Assembly (NCBI RefSeq): GCF_011049865.1 | Contig: NZ_DRGY01000049.1 | Span: 19,684-83,683, forward strand | DNA from: Marinobacter antarcticus | GTDB taxonomy: Bacteria; Pseudomonadota; Gammaproteobacteria; Pseudomonadales; Oleiphilaceae | Length of the DNA: 64,000 bases | Direction of reading: 5' to 3' | Part shown: positions 23,567-33,362 of the stretch, one piece after another | How the letters are laid out: each line of letters begins with the position of its first letter | Position numbering within the stretch: position 1 is the stretch's first letter | Notes under the pieces: model-generated | What the model was told of the DNA's origin: nothing | Databases searched by the model: none | Seen by the model: the letters and a program-made list of their open reading frames with translations, nothing else | Program-made: the position numbers and the translations under genes

Positions 23567-25552
23567 ATGAACTATTTCCTGACCGGTGGTACCGGGTTTA
23601 TTGGCCGTTTTCTTGTGGAAAAACTTTTAGCACGGGGCGGCACCGTGCATCTGCTGGTGCGTGAGCAATCTCTGGACAAGCTTGACGCACTCATACAGCG
23701 GTGGGGCGTAGACGAATCCCGTGTTAAGGCGGTAGTTGGCGATTTGACGAGCGAAAATCTGGGTATTGATACCAAAACCCTTAAAGCCCTGACAGGAAAG
23801 ATTGATCATTTTTTCCACCTGGCCGCTGTCTACGATATGGGCGCTGACGAAGACGCCCAACAGGCCACGAACATTGATGGCACCAAGGCGGCAGTGAATG
23901 CCGCTGAAGCAATGAAGGCAAAGCACTTTCACCATGTTTCGTCTATCGCGGCTGCTGGCCTGTTCAAGGGTATTTTCCGTGAGGATATGTTTGAGGAAGC
24001 GGAAAAGCTGGACCATCCGTATCTGATGACCAAGCACGAATCGGAAAAAGTTGTGCGTGAACAGTGCAAAGTGCCATTTCGCATTTATCGTCCGGGCATG
24101 GTTATCGGCCACTCGAAAACCGGGGAAATGGACAAGGTTGACGGCCCTTACTATTTCTTCAAAATGATTCAGAAAATCCGCCGGACCCTGCCTCAGTGGA
24201 TGCCGACTGTGGGTATAGAAGGGGGCCGCCTGAATGTTGTTCCCGTAGATTTTGTGGTCAATGCGTTGGATCACATAGCGCACCTGGACAGCGAAGATGG
24301 CAAGTGTTTCCATTTGGTGGATTCTGACCCTTACAAGGTGGGTGAGATTCTTAACATTTTCTGTGAAGCCGGCCACGCGCCTAAAATGGGCATGCGCATC
24401 GACTCCCGCATGTTCGGTTTCATTCCGCCCTTTATTCGTCAGAGCCTTAAAAACCTGCCGCCGGTGAAACGTTTAACCAGCGCTGTGCTGGAGGACATGG
24501 GCATTCCGCGCTCAGTGCTGTCCTTTATCAATTACCCCACCCGTTTCGATGCCCGCGAGACTGAGCGCGTGCTGAAGGGAACGGGCATAGAAGTGCCCCG
24601 TTTGGCGGATTATGCACCGGTGATCTGGGACTTTTGGGAACGTCATCTCGACCCTGATCTGTTCAAGGACCGCACTCTCAAGGGTACGGTGGAAGGCAAG
24701 GTGTGTGTGGTAACCGGCGCTACGTCGGGTATTGGCTTGGCAACGGCTGAAAAACTGGCGGAAGCGGGCGCTATTCTGGTGATTGGAGCCCGCACCAAGT
24801 CGAAACTGGATGAGGTGACCGCGTCTCTGGAGGCGAAGGGCGGCAGTGTGCACGCCTACCAATGTGATTTCTCCGATATGGAGGCGTGCGATCACTTTGT
24901 GAAAACCGTTCTGGACAACCACGGCCATGTGGATGTGTTGATCAACAATGCCGGGCGCTCCATTCGTCGTTCGTTGTCGTTGTCGTTTGACCGGTTCCAT
25001 GATTTTGAGCGCACCATGCAACTGAACTACTTCGGCTCTGTGCGGTTGATCATGGGATTTGCACCGTCGATGTTGGAGCGTCATCGCGGCCATGTGGTTA
25101 ATATTTCGTCTATTGGTGTGCTTACCAACGCACCGCGGTTCTCTGCTTATGTGGCGTCTAAATCGGCGTTGGATGCATTCAGTCGATGCGCGGCTTCGGA
25201 GTGGTCAGACCGGAACGTGACGTTCACCACCATCAATATGCCGCTGGTGAAAACGCCGATGATCGCACCCACCAAGATTTACGATTCGGTGCCAACGCTT
25301 ACGCCGGAAGAGGCGGCGGAAATGGTGACGAATGCGATTATTGATCGCCCAAAGCGTATCGCAACGCGCCTTGGTATTTTCGCAGAAGTGTTGCACGCAC
25401 TTGCGCCGAAGATGGGCGAAATCGTGATGAATACGGGCTACCGTATGTTCCCGGATTCATCCCCTGGAGTGGGGGGCAAGTCAATTGAGAGGCCGAAGGT
25501 GTCCACGGAACAGGTGGCTTTTGCCGCGGTTATGCGGGGCATTCACTGGTAA
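23567..25552 (+). CDS. Fatty acyl-CoA reductase, alcohol-forming, two-domain (Marinobacter type)
   Basis: 661 residues from ATG 23567. The N-terminal Rossmann domain starts 'MNYFLTGGTGFIGRFLVEKL' with an extended-SDR active site ('YLMTKHESEK', Tyr/Lys). A second SDR domain begins near 378 with 'VVTGATSGIGLATA' and carries 'NNAGRS' and 'YVASKSALDA' (Tyr/Lys near 526). It is very like the Marinobacter enzyme that reduces long-chain acyl-CoA through the aldehyde to the alcohol with NADPH, the first step of wax-ester formation. The wax ester synthase is not in the window. It is a single-gene transcript closed by a good terminator, with twin dyads upstream suggesting control. Confidence 0.95.
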   Translation: MNYFLTGGTGFIGRFLVEKLLARGGTVHLLVREQSLDKLDALIQRWGVDESRVKAVVGDLTSENLGIDTKTLKALTGKIDHFFHLAAVYDMGADEDAQQATNIDGTKAAVNAAEAMKAKHFHHVSSIAAAGLFKGIFREDMFEEAEKLDHPYLMTKHESEKVVREQCKVPFRIYRPGMVIGHSKTGEMDKVDGPYYFFKMIQKIRRTLPQWMPTVGIEGGRLNVVPVDFVVNALDHIAHLDSEDGKCFHLVDSDPYKVGEILNIFCEAGHAPKMGMRIDSRMFGFIPPFIRQSLKNLPPVKRLTSAVLEDMGIPRSVLSFINYPTRFDARETERVLKGTGIEVPRLADYAPVIWDFWERHLDPDLFKDRTLKGTVEGKVCVVTGATSGIGLATAEKLAEAGAILVIGARTKSKLDEVTASLEAKGGSVHAYQCDFSDMEACDHFVKTVLDNHGHVDVLINNAGRSIRRSLSLSFDRFHDFERTMQLNYFGSVRLIMGFAPSMLERHRGHVVNISSIGVLTNAPRFSAYVASKSALDAFSRCAASEWSDRNVTFTTINMPLVKTPMIAPTKIYDSVPTLTPEEAAEMVTNAIIDRPKRIATRLGIFAEVLHALAPKMGEIVMNTGYRMFPDSSPGVGGKSIERPKVSTEQVAFAAVMRGIHW

Positions 25553-25576
25553 GCCGCGTTCTTGCAGCTTTGAATC

Positions 25577-25603
25577 AAAAAAACCCGCGTTGCGGGTTTT
25601 TTT
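25577..25603. terminator. Bidirectional intrinsic terminator
   Basis: ACCCGC (25583-25588) and GCGGGT (25592-25597) with loop GTT, flanked by A7 and T7. It ends the reductase gene rightward and rnt leftward. Confidence 0.93.
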
Positions 25604-25634
25604 GTGGATGACGTTCACCCGATTAAAGTCGGTG

Positions 25635-26291
25635 CTATTCGGCTTCATCCGAAATCACAGGTGGCGGAAACCCGCCCAGGTCGAGCCAGCGATTGACGAT
25701 CCCGCAGAACAGGTCGGCTGTCTTTTCGGCATCGTAGGCAGCAGAGTGCGCTTCTTTATTATCAAACGGAATGCCGGCCAGTTTGCAGGCCTGAGCCAAA
25801 ACCGTGTGGCCATAGGCCAGGCCTGCGAGGGCGGCGGTGTCGAACGTAGAAAAGGGGTGAAACGGATTCCGATTGATCTCCGCTCGCCGTGCGGCCGCAA
25901 ATACGAAGTTGTGATCGAAGGTGGCGTTGTGCCCCACCAGCACCGCGCGTTTGCAATCGTGTGCCTTGACGGCCCTGCGGATGGGGCTGAAGATTTCGCT
26001 CAGGCCCTCACGTTCGGGCACAGCTTCCCTGTCCGGATTCCACGGGTCAATGCCGGTAAAATCCAGCGCAGACTGCTCCAGATTGGCGCCTTCAAACGGA
26101 TCAATCTGTTGCAAATGGGTTTCACCCCTTTGCAATCTGCCGTCATCATCCATGGTGATCATCACCGCGGCTATTTCCAGCAGAGCATCCCGGTCTGGAT
26201 TGAACCCGCCGGTCTCAACATCGACAACAACGGGTAAAAAACCGCGAAATCTGCGGGACATTGGGTGCGATTGTCTGTTTTCGTCAGTCAC
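25635..26291 (-). CDS. rnt: Ribonuclease T
   Basis: 218 residues, DEDDh exonuclease fold: Asp24 and Glu26 in 'VVVDVETGGF', Asp in 'GHNATFDHNF', and His/Asp in 'EAHSAAYDAEKTADLF'. RNase T trims the CCA end in tRNA turnover and matures 3' ends of stable RNAs as a dimer. Met11 ('MSRRFRGFLP') is a possible later start. It follows pyrC on the same strand, 43 bp apart, and the rnt-pyrC-motY order matches Pseudomonas. Confidence 0.94.
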   Translation of the reverse strand: MTDENRQSHPMSRRFRGFLPVVVDVETGGFNPDRDALLEIAAVMITMDDDGRLQRGETHLQQIDPFEGANLEQSALDFTGIDPWNPDREAVPEREGLSEIFSPIRRAVKAHDCKRAVLVGHNATFDHNFVFAAARRAEINRNPFHPFSTFDTAALAGLAYGHTVLAQACKLAGIPFDNKEAHSAAYDAEKTADLFCGIVNRWLDLGGFPPPVISDEAE

Positions 26292-26334
26292 TAAAGCTCC
26301 GGTCGTGGCCGTTTGTCAGGAAGTGTGGGTACGT

Positions 26335-27366
26335 TTATGCCAAGCGCCAGTTAATGGTTTCGCCAGCTTTCAACGGAACGATGGTACCACCGGCTAACGG
26401 TAATTCATCCGGCATTGTCCAGGGTTTCTTCACCAGGGTAATAGTATCGGTATTTCGCGGCAGACCATAGAAATCCGCGCCGTTCAGGCTGGCGAAGGCT
26501 TCAAGTTGATCCAGAATGCCGAGTTCTTCAAAAATGTCCGCGTACAGTCCGATTGCGCCGTAGGCGGAGTAACAACCGGCGCAGCCGCAGGCGGCCTCTT
26601 TTTTGTCACTGGAGTGTGGCGCGGAGTCGGTTCCCAGAAAAAACCGTTTATCACCGCTCGCGATGGCATCCCTGAGGGCTTGCTGGTGCCGGTTGCGCTT
26701 GAGAATTGGAAGGCAGTACAGGTGAGGGCGTATGCCGCCTACCAGCATGTGATTGCGGTTGTACATCAGGTGCTGAGGCGTGAGCGTTGCGCCCAGATTG
26801 TTACTCTGGTGATGGCGTATAAACTCGGCAGAATCGGCGGTTGTTATGTGCTCAAGCACAACCCGGAGATTCGGAAACGCGTCCAGAGTAGGCGCCAGAA
26901 CACGCTCAAGGAATACCTTTTCCCGATCGAAAATATCGATGTCTGCATCGGTCACTTCGCCGTGAACGAGCAACAGCATGCCGCATTCGGCCATGGCCTC
27001 AAGCACCGGATAGATATTGCGGATATCCTGCACGCCGGAGGCAGAGTTGGTGGTGGCTCCGGCGGGATAGAGCTTCGCAGCGACAATGCCGTCGGCACTG
27101 GCCTCAAGGATGTCCGCGCGGGTTGTCGATTCCGTGAGATAAAGCGTCATTAATGGCTGGAAACCCGTACCTGTTGCCGCAGCCAATATGCGATCCCGGT
27201 ATGCGGAGGCTTCAGCGGCGTTGGTAACCGGCGGGTTGAGGTTGGGCATGATGATCGCTCGCCCGAAACAGGCCGCGGTTGCCGGCACAACGTCTTTGAG
27301 AACATCGCCGTCGCGCACGTGGAGGTGCCAGTCGTCGGGGCGCACAAGTGTTAGCTGTTCGGTCAT
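26335..27366 (-). CDS. pyrC: Dihydroorotase (class II)
   Basis: 343 residues, typical for the PyrC type. Zinc ligands His14 and His16 in '[11 protein letters not shown]', the carboxylated Lys in '[14 protein letters not shown]', and later His in 'LVHGEV' and 'VLEHITT'; the Asp-containing 'GTDSAPH' closes the site. It makes dihydroorotate in pyrimidine synthesis in the cytoplasm. It is divergent from motY and upstream of rnt. Confidence 0.96.
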   Translation of the reverse strand: MTEQLTLVRPDDWHLHVRDGDVLKDVVPATAACFGRAIIMPNLNPPVTNAAEASAYRDRILAAATGTGFQPLMTLYLTESTTRADILEASADGIVAAKLYPAGATTNSASGVQDIRNIYPVLEAMAECGMLLLVHGEVTDADIDIFDREKVFLERVLAPTLDAFPNLRVVLEHITTADSAEFIRHHQSNNLGATLTPQHLMYNRNHMLVGGIRPHLYCLPILKRNRHQQALRDAIASGDKRFFLGTDSAPHSSDKKEAACGCAGCYSAYGAIGLYADIFEELGILDQLEAFASLNGADFYGLPRNTDTITLVKKPWTMPDELPLAGGTIVPLKAGETINWRLA

Positions 27367-27586
27367 TGGTTGGTTTCCGCACTACCTTCAAAAGGGCTAA
27401 TAAAGAGGCGTGAAAGACGCGTTCACCGTGGAAGGCGCTTTGATCCTGGAAAATTTGGGAAATTATAGCAGAAGGCGCCGGTGATTGTTTTTCCTGTGTT
27501 GGACTAAAGAACGCTGCATGCGTGCCGTTAAACAGGGAAACCACGAAACAGACGTGGACCCTCGGTATCACGGCTATGGCGCTCTT

Positions 27587-28504
27587 ATGGCAATCGGCTA
27601 CTCCAAAAAAACGCTGAACCTGTTGGCAATGCTCGTGCTGGGCACCATTATGCCGGGATCTGGTATGGCCGGAAACTATGGCGCGGGAATCTCGAACAGT
27701 CAGTGGTATCTTGCAGAATCCGTTTTTGAATGTTCTCTGGTGCATGAGGTACCGGGTTACGGTCGGGCTGTTTTTCGTCGTCGGGCCGGAGAAGATCTGT
27801 CGTTCTTTCTTGAATCCGATTCTCGTCTTATGCGTCCCGGGCGAGGCACTCTGGTTGTCGAGGCACCTGCGTGGAGACCGGGTGTCGCGCCAAAGCCCGT
27901 GGGTGCGGTCGATGTGTCTGAAGGGCACCGGCAGGTATCTCTTGAGGCCCGTCAGGCGGTGATTATTGCGCAAAGCCTGCTGAACGGTATGCGCCCAACG
28001 GTTACTCGTGCCTCCTGGTACGATGGCAGCCCGGTTCGAGTGCAGGTTTCCAACGTTAATTTCAGTGGCCAGTACCAGCGTTACCGGTTGTGTACTGCGA
28101 ATCTTCTGCCGGTCAACATTGATCAGATCGGGCGTTCACGAGTGGCGTTTGCCAGCGGTAGCAAATCGCTGTCTGAGGCAGATATGGATCTGCTGGACGA
28201 TATCGTTGCCTATCTCATGGCCGATTCCACGGTTGAGCGAGTGTTTGTTGACGGGCATAGCGACAGCCTTGGAAGCCGAATTGATAACAGGGCATTGTCT
28301 GAGGAACGTGCCAACGTGGTGGCGGATTACCTGAAAGCCCGTGGAGTGGATCCCGACCTGATTACGGTGAGGGCTCACGGAGATCGATACCCGGTATCCA
28401 AACGACCGGCCGACAACCGTCGCACAACCATCCGATTGCAGCGCGAGGGCGAACGCCCCGGATTGCAGCAGGCCAATGGCTACGGCGGCGTGTCTGCTGG
28501 CTAA
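27587..28504 (+). CDS. motY: Sodium-type flagellar motor protein MotY (OmpA-like)
   Basis: About 305 residues from ATG 27587, giving a signal peptide that ends near 'GSGMA'; ATG 27518 and a TTG at 27485 are further starts, so the N-terminus is uncertain. The N-terminal half ('SQWYLAESVFECSLVHEVPGYG' in two parts, 'YLAESVFECSL' and 'HEVPGYGRAVF') is the MotY-specific domain, and the C-terminal half is an OmpA peptidoglycan-binding domain ('VFVDGHSDSLGSRIDNRALS', 'ERANVVADYL'). MotY forms the T-ring around the motor and helps assemble stators. Its place beside pyrC and rnt is conserved in Pseudomonas, which supports the name over a generic OmpA protein. Confidence 0.9.
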   Translation: MAIGYSKKTLNLLAMLVLGTIMPGSGMAGNYGAGISNSQWYLAESVFECSLVHEVPGYGRAVFRRRAGEDLSFFLESDSRLMRPGRGTLVVEAPAWRPGVAPKPVGAVDVSEGHRQVSLEARQAVIIAQSLLNGMRPTVTRASWYDGSPVRVQVSNVNFSGQYQRYRLCTANLLPVNIDQIGRSRVAFASGSKSLSEADMDLLDDIVAYLMADSTVERVFVDGHSDSLGSRIDNRALSEERANVVADYLKARGVDPDLITVRAHGDRYPVSKRPADNRRTTIRLQREGERPGLQQANGYGGVSAG

Positions 28505-28540
28505 CATGACGGCCTGAGCGCGGGGTTTTTTATAACCAGA

Positions 28541-29467
28541 TCAATAAATCGAGCTCAGAACCTCCAGGTGGGTATTCACGCTCTGTGCCAGCGCCTTGAG
28601 GTTATAGCCACCTTCCAGCGTCGAAATGATCCGGTCGTTACTGTGTTCGCGCGCCACGTCAGCCGCCATTTCGGTTAGCCAACGATAATCCTCGGTTTCC
28701 AGATTCAGTTCCCCCATCGGGTCGAGACGATGGGCGTCAAACCCGGCTGAGATCAGCACAAGCTGGGGTTTGAATGCATTCAGACGCTTGACCCACTCCG
28801 CTTCGACCCGTTCACGGAACCCGGCCGCAGAGCAGCCCGCTTCAATGGGAATGTTCACGATGTTATCGGCCTGACGGTGCACGTGCGAGTGAGGATAAAA
28901 AGGATGCTGGAAGCTGGAGCACATCAGTATGCGCTCATCTCCGCTCACAATGTCCACCGTGCCATTGCCCTGATGCACATCAAAATCAATGATGGCGACT
29001 CGCTCAAGATGATGAAAGTTGAGCGCGCGCATAGCCGCAAGGGCGATGTTGTTGTAAAAACAGAACCCCATGGATTTGCTGCGCTCAGCATGATGGCCCG
29101 GGGGCCGCGCACAGATGAACGCGTTGGTAACCTGGCTGCTCATGACCATATCCACTGCCTGAATATTGGCACCGGCAGCCAGCTTCGCCGCCCGCAGTGT
29201 GTCGGGCATCATGGCGGTGTCGGGATCGGTGAACACCCGGCCACGGGTAGGCTGCATCATGTCGAGTTGTTGCAGATACCGCTCGGGATGCACGCTTAGA
29301 AGTTGATCGCGGGTGATCTCTTCGGGCCGCACCCAGTCAAGCTTTTCAGCAAGTCCGGTGTCGGCGATGTAACTGATGATGGCTGCCAGGCGGGCAGGGC
29401 TTTCCGGATGCTCCGGCCCCATGTCGTGTTTCATACAGTCATCATGGGAAAAAAATGCGGTGGTCAT
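28541..29467 (-). CDS. Histone deacetylase-like amidohydrolase (class II/AcuC-like)
   Basis: 308 residues. Arginase/deacetylase fold with 'ARPPGHHAERSKSMGFCFYNN' (partly quoted as 'PPGHHAERSKSMGFC', the catalytic His pair) and metal ligands in 'IIDFDVHQGNGT' (Asp and His), with a later Asp in 'ISAGFDAHRLDP'. Bacterial members remove acetyl groups from lysine (AcuC) or hydrolyse polyamines. It is divergent from the Pat-type acetyltransferase at 29626, with 158 bp between the starts, so it may reverse that enzyme's modifications. Substrate not determined. Confidence 0.9.
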   Translation of the reverse strand: MTTAFFSHDDCMKHDMGPEHPESPARLAAIISYIADTGLAEKLDWVRPEEITRDQLLSVHPERYLQQLDMMQPTRGRVFTDPDTAMMPDTLRAAKLAAGANIQAVDMVMSSQVTNAFICARPPGHHAERSKSMGFCFYNNIALAAMRALNFHHLERVAIIDFDVHQGNGTVDIVSGDERILMCSSFQHPFYPHSHVHRQADNIVNIPIEAGCSAAGFRERVEAEWVKRLNAFKPQLVLISAGFDAHRLDPMGELNLETEDYRWLTEMAADVAREHSNDRIISTLEGGYNLKALAQSVNTHLEVLSSIY

Positions 29468-29625
29468 AAGTCTCGAAACGCCCCGACTACGCTGGTATTT
29501 CTTTCAATCCTATCAGGGATATTCCCATGGTGCCGCGTTTCTTTGGTCCTACAGTGGTAATAGGCATTTCACATGGGCTCGTCTATGCCTAAGATAGAGC
29601 GAACACAGATTTAAGGAGGGTCAGC

Positions 29626-32370
29626 TTGAGCACCCGATACCTGGAAAGCCTGTTCAATCCGGCTTCTATAGCGGTGATAGGGGCGTCGGAGCGGTCCGAC
29701 AACCTTGGCGGTATGGTGCTGCGAAATCTGATGAGTGGCGGCTATTCGGGCCGGCTTCTGGTGGTCAACCAGAATGATTACGACAACGTGCATGGCGTGC
29801 CGTGTGTCAAAAAAGTCTCGAAAATGGCGTTTTCGCCCGATCTTGCGATTATCTGTACGCCACCGGATACGGTGTCCAAAACCATAAAGCGCCTTGGCGA
29901 AGCCGGGGTCCGTACCGCGATTGTGATGACAGGGGGTATGTCCCGCACCCACAGCAAAACCGGTCAGCCCCTGATGTATTCTGTGCGCGAAGCGGCCAGG
30001 GCGGCAGGCATCAGGGTGCTGGGCCCGAATACCATTGGCCTCATCGTTCCGGCAAGGAACCTGAACGCCACCTATGCGCACATGGGGGTTCTTCCGGGGC
30101 GCGTGGCGTTTGTGGGCCAGTCGGGCACCATCGCCAGCTCGGTCATTGACTGGGCCTTTGCCCGTGGGGTTGGTTTCTCATACTTCCTCACCCTGGGCGA
30201 CGGTATGGACATAGATCACGACGATCTGATTGATTACCTCGCCCAGGACACCCAGACCCGCGCCATTCTCATGCACATCGAACACATTCCAAACCCCCGG
30301 CGTTTCATGTCCGCTGTGCGAGTGGCATCCAGAACCAAACCCGTGATTGTTGTGAAATCCGGCCGAGTGCCGGAATCCGAGTGGTTAACCCATGTGTTGC
30401 CGGATGGCATTATGCGCAGTGATCCCATTTACGATGCCATGCTGCAGCGTGCGGGTGTGCTGCGAGTTGACGGGCTTGGGCAGATGTTTGACGCGCTCGA
30501 AACGCTCACCCGCATGCGCCCGCTGCGCAGAGAATCCCTTGCGATTATGGCGAACGGGGTGGGCCCCGGGGTGCTGGCGGTTGATCGGTTGGCCGATCTG
30601 GGCGGTGAATTGGCCAGCCTGTCTGAACCCAGCATTGCGGCCCTGGCGGAGTTATTGCCTCCTTACTGGCGGCGCAAAAACCCCATCGATCTCAATTACG
30701 ATGCCTCCCCGGCGTTGTATGGAAAAGCGATCAAGATTCTGGCCAAGGATCCCAAAATAGCCAATGTTCTTGTGATGTACGCGCCCAGCCTGACGGAAGA
30801 CAGCCTGCAGATTGCCGACGCCGTTGTGCAGGCTGCGAAAGGCACGCGGCTGAATATCTTCACCTGCTGGCTTGGCCAGAGCACGGTGATGGAAGCCCGG
30901 GACGAGTTTTATCGTGCCGGCCTGCCATCCTTTTTTAATCCGGAGAAAGCGGTTGTCGCCTTTATGCAGCATGTGCGGCATCAGCGTGTTCAGCGCCTGC
31001 TCACGGAGACGCCTGAATCCTTTACCGATCACTTTGCAGACCACACCAAAATCCGGCGCGTTGTGGTGAATGCGCTTCGCTCGAATCGCACCCATTTGTC
31101 GAGCCAGGAAGCTCGGGAGGTTGTGCGCGATTACGGCATCAACACCATTGAAACCGTCTATTGTGACGATGTAGAGGAAGTTCTCGAGGCGTTTTCCATA
31201 GAGCGCCGGCCGGTAGACGTGACAATTATACACGAGGAGGCTTGCCACCCATTCGCAACGCTCACTGTTTCCCAGCGCCGCTACAAGGGCGCGGTGCAGA
31301 AACTTAGCAGTGAAGCAGCGATTATTGAGACCTGTCGGTTTTTGATGGATGAATATCAGAAACATTTTCCCGACAGTGGGTTTCTTGGCTTTGCCATGCA
31401 GCGGTCTTATCAGCACGTAGGAGGCATTGAATTCAGCGTAGGTATCACACGAGACGCCCAGTTCGGGCCTTTAGTGGTCTGTGGAGCCTCGGGTGCTCAT
31501 ATTAACGTGATGACGGATCGGCAGATTGCACTGCCACCATTGAACATGGTTCTTGCCCGCGAACTGCTGCGTCGCACTTATATGTACAAGCTGCTCAAAG
31601 AACACAGCCTGAGGCCTGAATCGGATATCCGGGCGGTCTCCGAAACGCTGGTGACGCTGTCCCAGATTGTGATTGATATCCCCGAGATCCGCGGGTTGGA
31701 AATTTCACCGCTGTTATTCAACGAGCAAGGTGCGGTTGCCGTTAACATTGCGATCAATCTGTCTGAAACCCCCGGTCGGCCAATTATTCAGCCTTATCCG
31801 AGAGAGCTTGAGGAGTGGCTGATGCTGCCCAAGTCGGGGCGCAGGGTGGTTATCCGCCCGGCGTTAGCAGAAGACGAACCATCGCATCGGGTGTTCCATG
31901 AGCTGCAGTCTCCGGAATCCATTCGCTACCGGTTCTTCCAGTATCGCAAACATTTTTCCCGGGAAGACGTCGCGCAAATGGTACAGATCGACTACGACCG
32001 GGAAATGGTGTTTATTGCCAATGCGCCGAAAGAGAACGGTGAAGGGGACGAAACGCTCGGTACTGTCAGAACCTGGACAGACGCAGACAATCTGCAGTGT
32101 GAATTCGCAGTGATGGTGCACGACAAAATGAAAGGTGAGGGCCTGGGCGTTGCCTTGATGCAGAAGATGATCGATTACTGCCGCGCTAGAGGTACGGTAG
32201 AAATGGTCGGCGACGTACTGGCCGATAATCGCCCGATGCTGCAGTTGGCCGAGCACATGGGCTTTGAGATCAAGTACAACCTTGAGGAAGAAGTGATGGA
32301 TCTGCGGCTGGTGCTGAACGAGCCGGACAAGGACTGGCAGAAAGAGCGATTGGGCGCGAGCACCCACTGA
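29626..32370 (+). CDS. pat: Pat-type protein: NDP-forming acyl-CoA ligase domains fused to GNAT acetyltransferase
   Basis: 914 residues. TTG start at 29626 is fixed by AAGGAGG 8 bp upstream. The CoA-binding domain ('VIGASERSDNLGGMVLRNL', 'GQSGTIASSVIDWA') is followed by ligase-CoA and ATP-grasp domains, and from about 740 by a GNAT domain ('VVIRPALAEDEPSHRVFHEL', 'FAVMVHDKMKGEGLGVALM'). This is the layout of PatZ/Pka lysine acetyltransferases, which acetylate and silence acetyl-CoA synthetase. In such proteins the ligase part often lacks the catalytic His and works as a sensor; I did not check that residue. It is divergent from the deacetylase-like gene. Confidence 0.93.
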   Translation: MSTRYLESLFNPASIAVIGASERSDNLGGMVLRNLMSGGYSGRLLVVNQNDYDNVHGVPCVKKVSKMAFSPDLAIICTPPDTVSKTIKRLGEAGVRTAIVMTGGMSRTHSKTGQPLMYSVREAARAAGIRVLGPNTIGLIVPARNLNATYAHMGVLPGRVAFVGQSGTIASSVIDWAFARGVGFSYFLTLGDGMDIDHDDLIDYLAQDTQTRAILMHIEHIPNPRRFMSAVRVASRTKPVIVVKSGRVPESEWLTHVLPDGIMRSDPIYDAMLQRAGVLRVDGLGQMFDALETLTRMRPLRRESLAIMANGVGPGVLAVDRLADLGGELASLSEPSIAALAELLPPYWRRKNPIDLNYDASPALYGKAIKILAKDPKIANVLVMYAPSLTEDSLQIADAVVQAAKGTRLNIFTCWLGQSTVMEARDEFYRAGLPSFFNPEKAVVAFMQHVRHQRVQRLLTETPESFTDHFADHTKIRRVVVNALRSNRTHLSSQEAREVVRDYGINTIETVYCDDVEEVLEAFSIERRPVDVTIIHEEACHPFATLTVSQRRYKGAVQKLSSEAAIIETCRFLMDEYQKHFPDSGFLGFAMQRSYQHVGGIEFSVGITRDAQFGPLVVCGASGAHINVMTDRQIALPPLNMVLARELLRRTYMYKLLKEHSLRPESDIRAVSETLVTLSQIVIDIPEIRGLEISPLLFNEQGAVAVNIAINLSETPGRPIIQPYPRELEEWLMLPKSGRRVVIRPALAEDEPSHRVFHELQSPESIRYRFFQYRKHFSREDVAQMVQIDYDREMVFIANAPKENGEGDETLGTVRTWTDADNLQCEFAVMVHDKMKGEGLGVALMQKMIDYCRARGTVEMVGDVLADNRPMLQLAEHMGFEIKYNLEEEVMDLRLVLNEPDKDWQKERLGASTH

Positions 32371-32402
32371 GGCGTTTGTGTAAAAGGCCCCAGTGGGTGC
32401 TC
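32358..32402. repeat. 12-bp perfect inverted repeat at the Pat/rdgC junction
   Basis: GAGCACCCACTG (32358-32369) and CAGTGGGTGCTC (32391-32402) pair perfectly across a 21-nt loop. The left arm covers the last codons and stop of the Pat gene. There is no T-tract on either side, so if it ends transcription it is atypical; it may instead protect transcript ends between convergent genes. Confidence 0.75.
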
Positions 32403-32416
32403 ATTCCCACAAATGG

Positions 32417-33343
32417 CTAAGCTTCGACGATGGCCGAGCGATCTTCACCGCCCATGGCTTCCAGCAACCCGGGAATCAGCTTCGATAATTCCAGGGTCAT
32501 CAGCGTGAAGGCGGCATCAAACTTTGCAACCGCATCGTCCACATCCACGTCGTCGAGTTGGTCCTGAAGCGTTTCGCTAAATTTCAGTCGGCGGATGCCC
32601 ATTTCCTCATCCAGAACAAAAGACACGTTGTCGTCCCAGGTCAGGGCCAGCTTGGTGACTTCCATTCCCGCGTCCAGATGGTTACGAATTTCGTCCGCTT
32701 TCAAGTTCAGACCTTTGCAACGAACAACGCCGCCGTCTTCCGAAGGGTCTTTCAGCTCACATTCATCGCCTAGCACCACGGTGCCGGGCAGGTCGATGGT
32801 TTCGTTCAACCAACCCGTGAAAGTGAAGATCGGAGACTGTTCCAGAACCGGCGGGCGTACGGGCAGAGAACCCAGGCTTTTGCGCAGAGTTGAGGCCAGG
32901 TCTTCTGCTTGTTTTGCGGAGCCGGCATCGACAACCAGTACGCCATCCTGCGGTGCCAGGTACGCAAAACAGCGGCGGTTTCTTGAAAAGGCCTGGGGCA
33001 GCATTTCCAACATCACCTGTTCTTTGATTTCGTCTTTTTCCTTACGCCGAACTTTACGGCCCTGTTCGATTTCTATGGCCTCGGCTTTGTCTTCAACCGC
33101 ATCTTTGATGACGGGTCCCGGCAGAATTTTTTCTTCCTTGCGCAGGGCGATCAGGTGATAACCATTGGCACTGTGAACCAGTTGCTCACCGTGTTTGCCA
33201 AGGGGCGGTACCCAGCCTTGGCGAGCGGTTTCCTGTGGGCCGCAGGGCTTGAATGCATCGCCGCCGAGCTTTTCTTCCAGCTCTTCAGCAGAGATATCAA
33301 ACGGTTTGGTAAAACGGAAAACGCGGGCATTGCGAAACCACAT
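32417..33343 (-). CDS. rdgC: Recombination-associated protein RdgC
   Basis: 308 residues from ATG 33343, the usual length; the frame is open upstream through the DUF2788 gene but that part is unlike RdgC. It begins 'MWFRNARVFRFTKPFDISAE' as the family does, and ends with the 'LSKLIPGLLEAMGG' tail. RdgC is a ring-shaped dimer that binds double-stranded DNA and limits RecA filament formation. It is the last gene of a leftward run (yciK, glutaredoxin, yaaA, DUF2788, rdgC). Confidence 0.96.
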   Translation of the reverse strand: MWFRNARVFRFTKPFDISAEELEEKLGGDAFKPCGPQETARQGWVPPLGKHGEQLVHSANGYHLIALRKEEKILPGPVIKDAVEDKAEAIEIEQGRKVRRKEKDEIKEQVMLEMLPQAFSRNRRCFAYLAPQDGVLVVDAGSAKQAEDLASTLRKSLGSLPVRPPVLEQSPIFTFTGWLNETIDLPGTVVLGDECELKDPSEDGGVVRCKGLNLKADEIRNHLDAGMEVTKLALTWDDNVSFVLDEEMGIRRLKFSETLQDQLDDVDVDDAVAKFDAAFTLMTLELSKLIPGLLEAMGGEDRSAIVEA

Positions 33344-33362
33344 CAGGTTGGATCCTTGTCTT

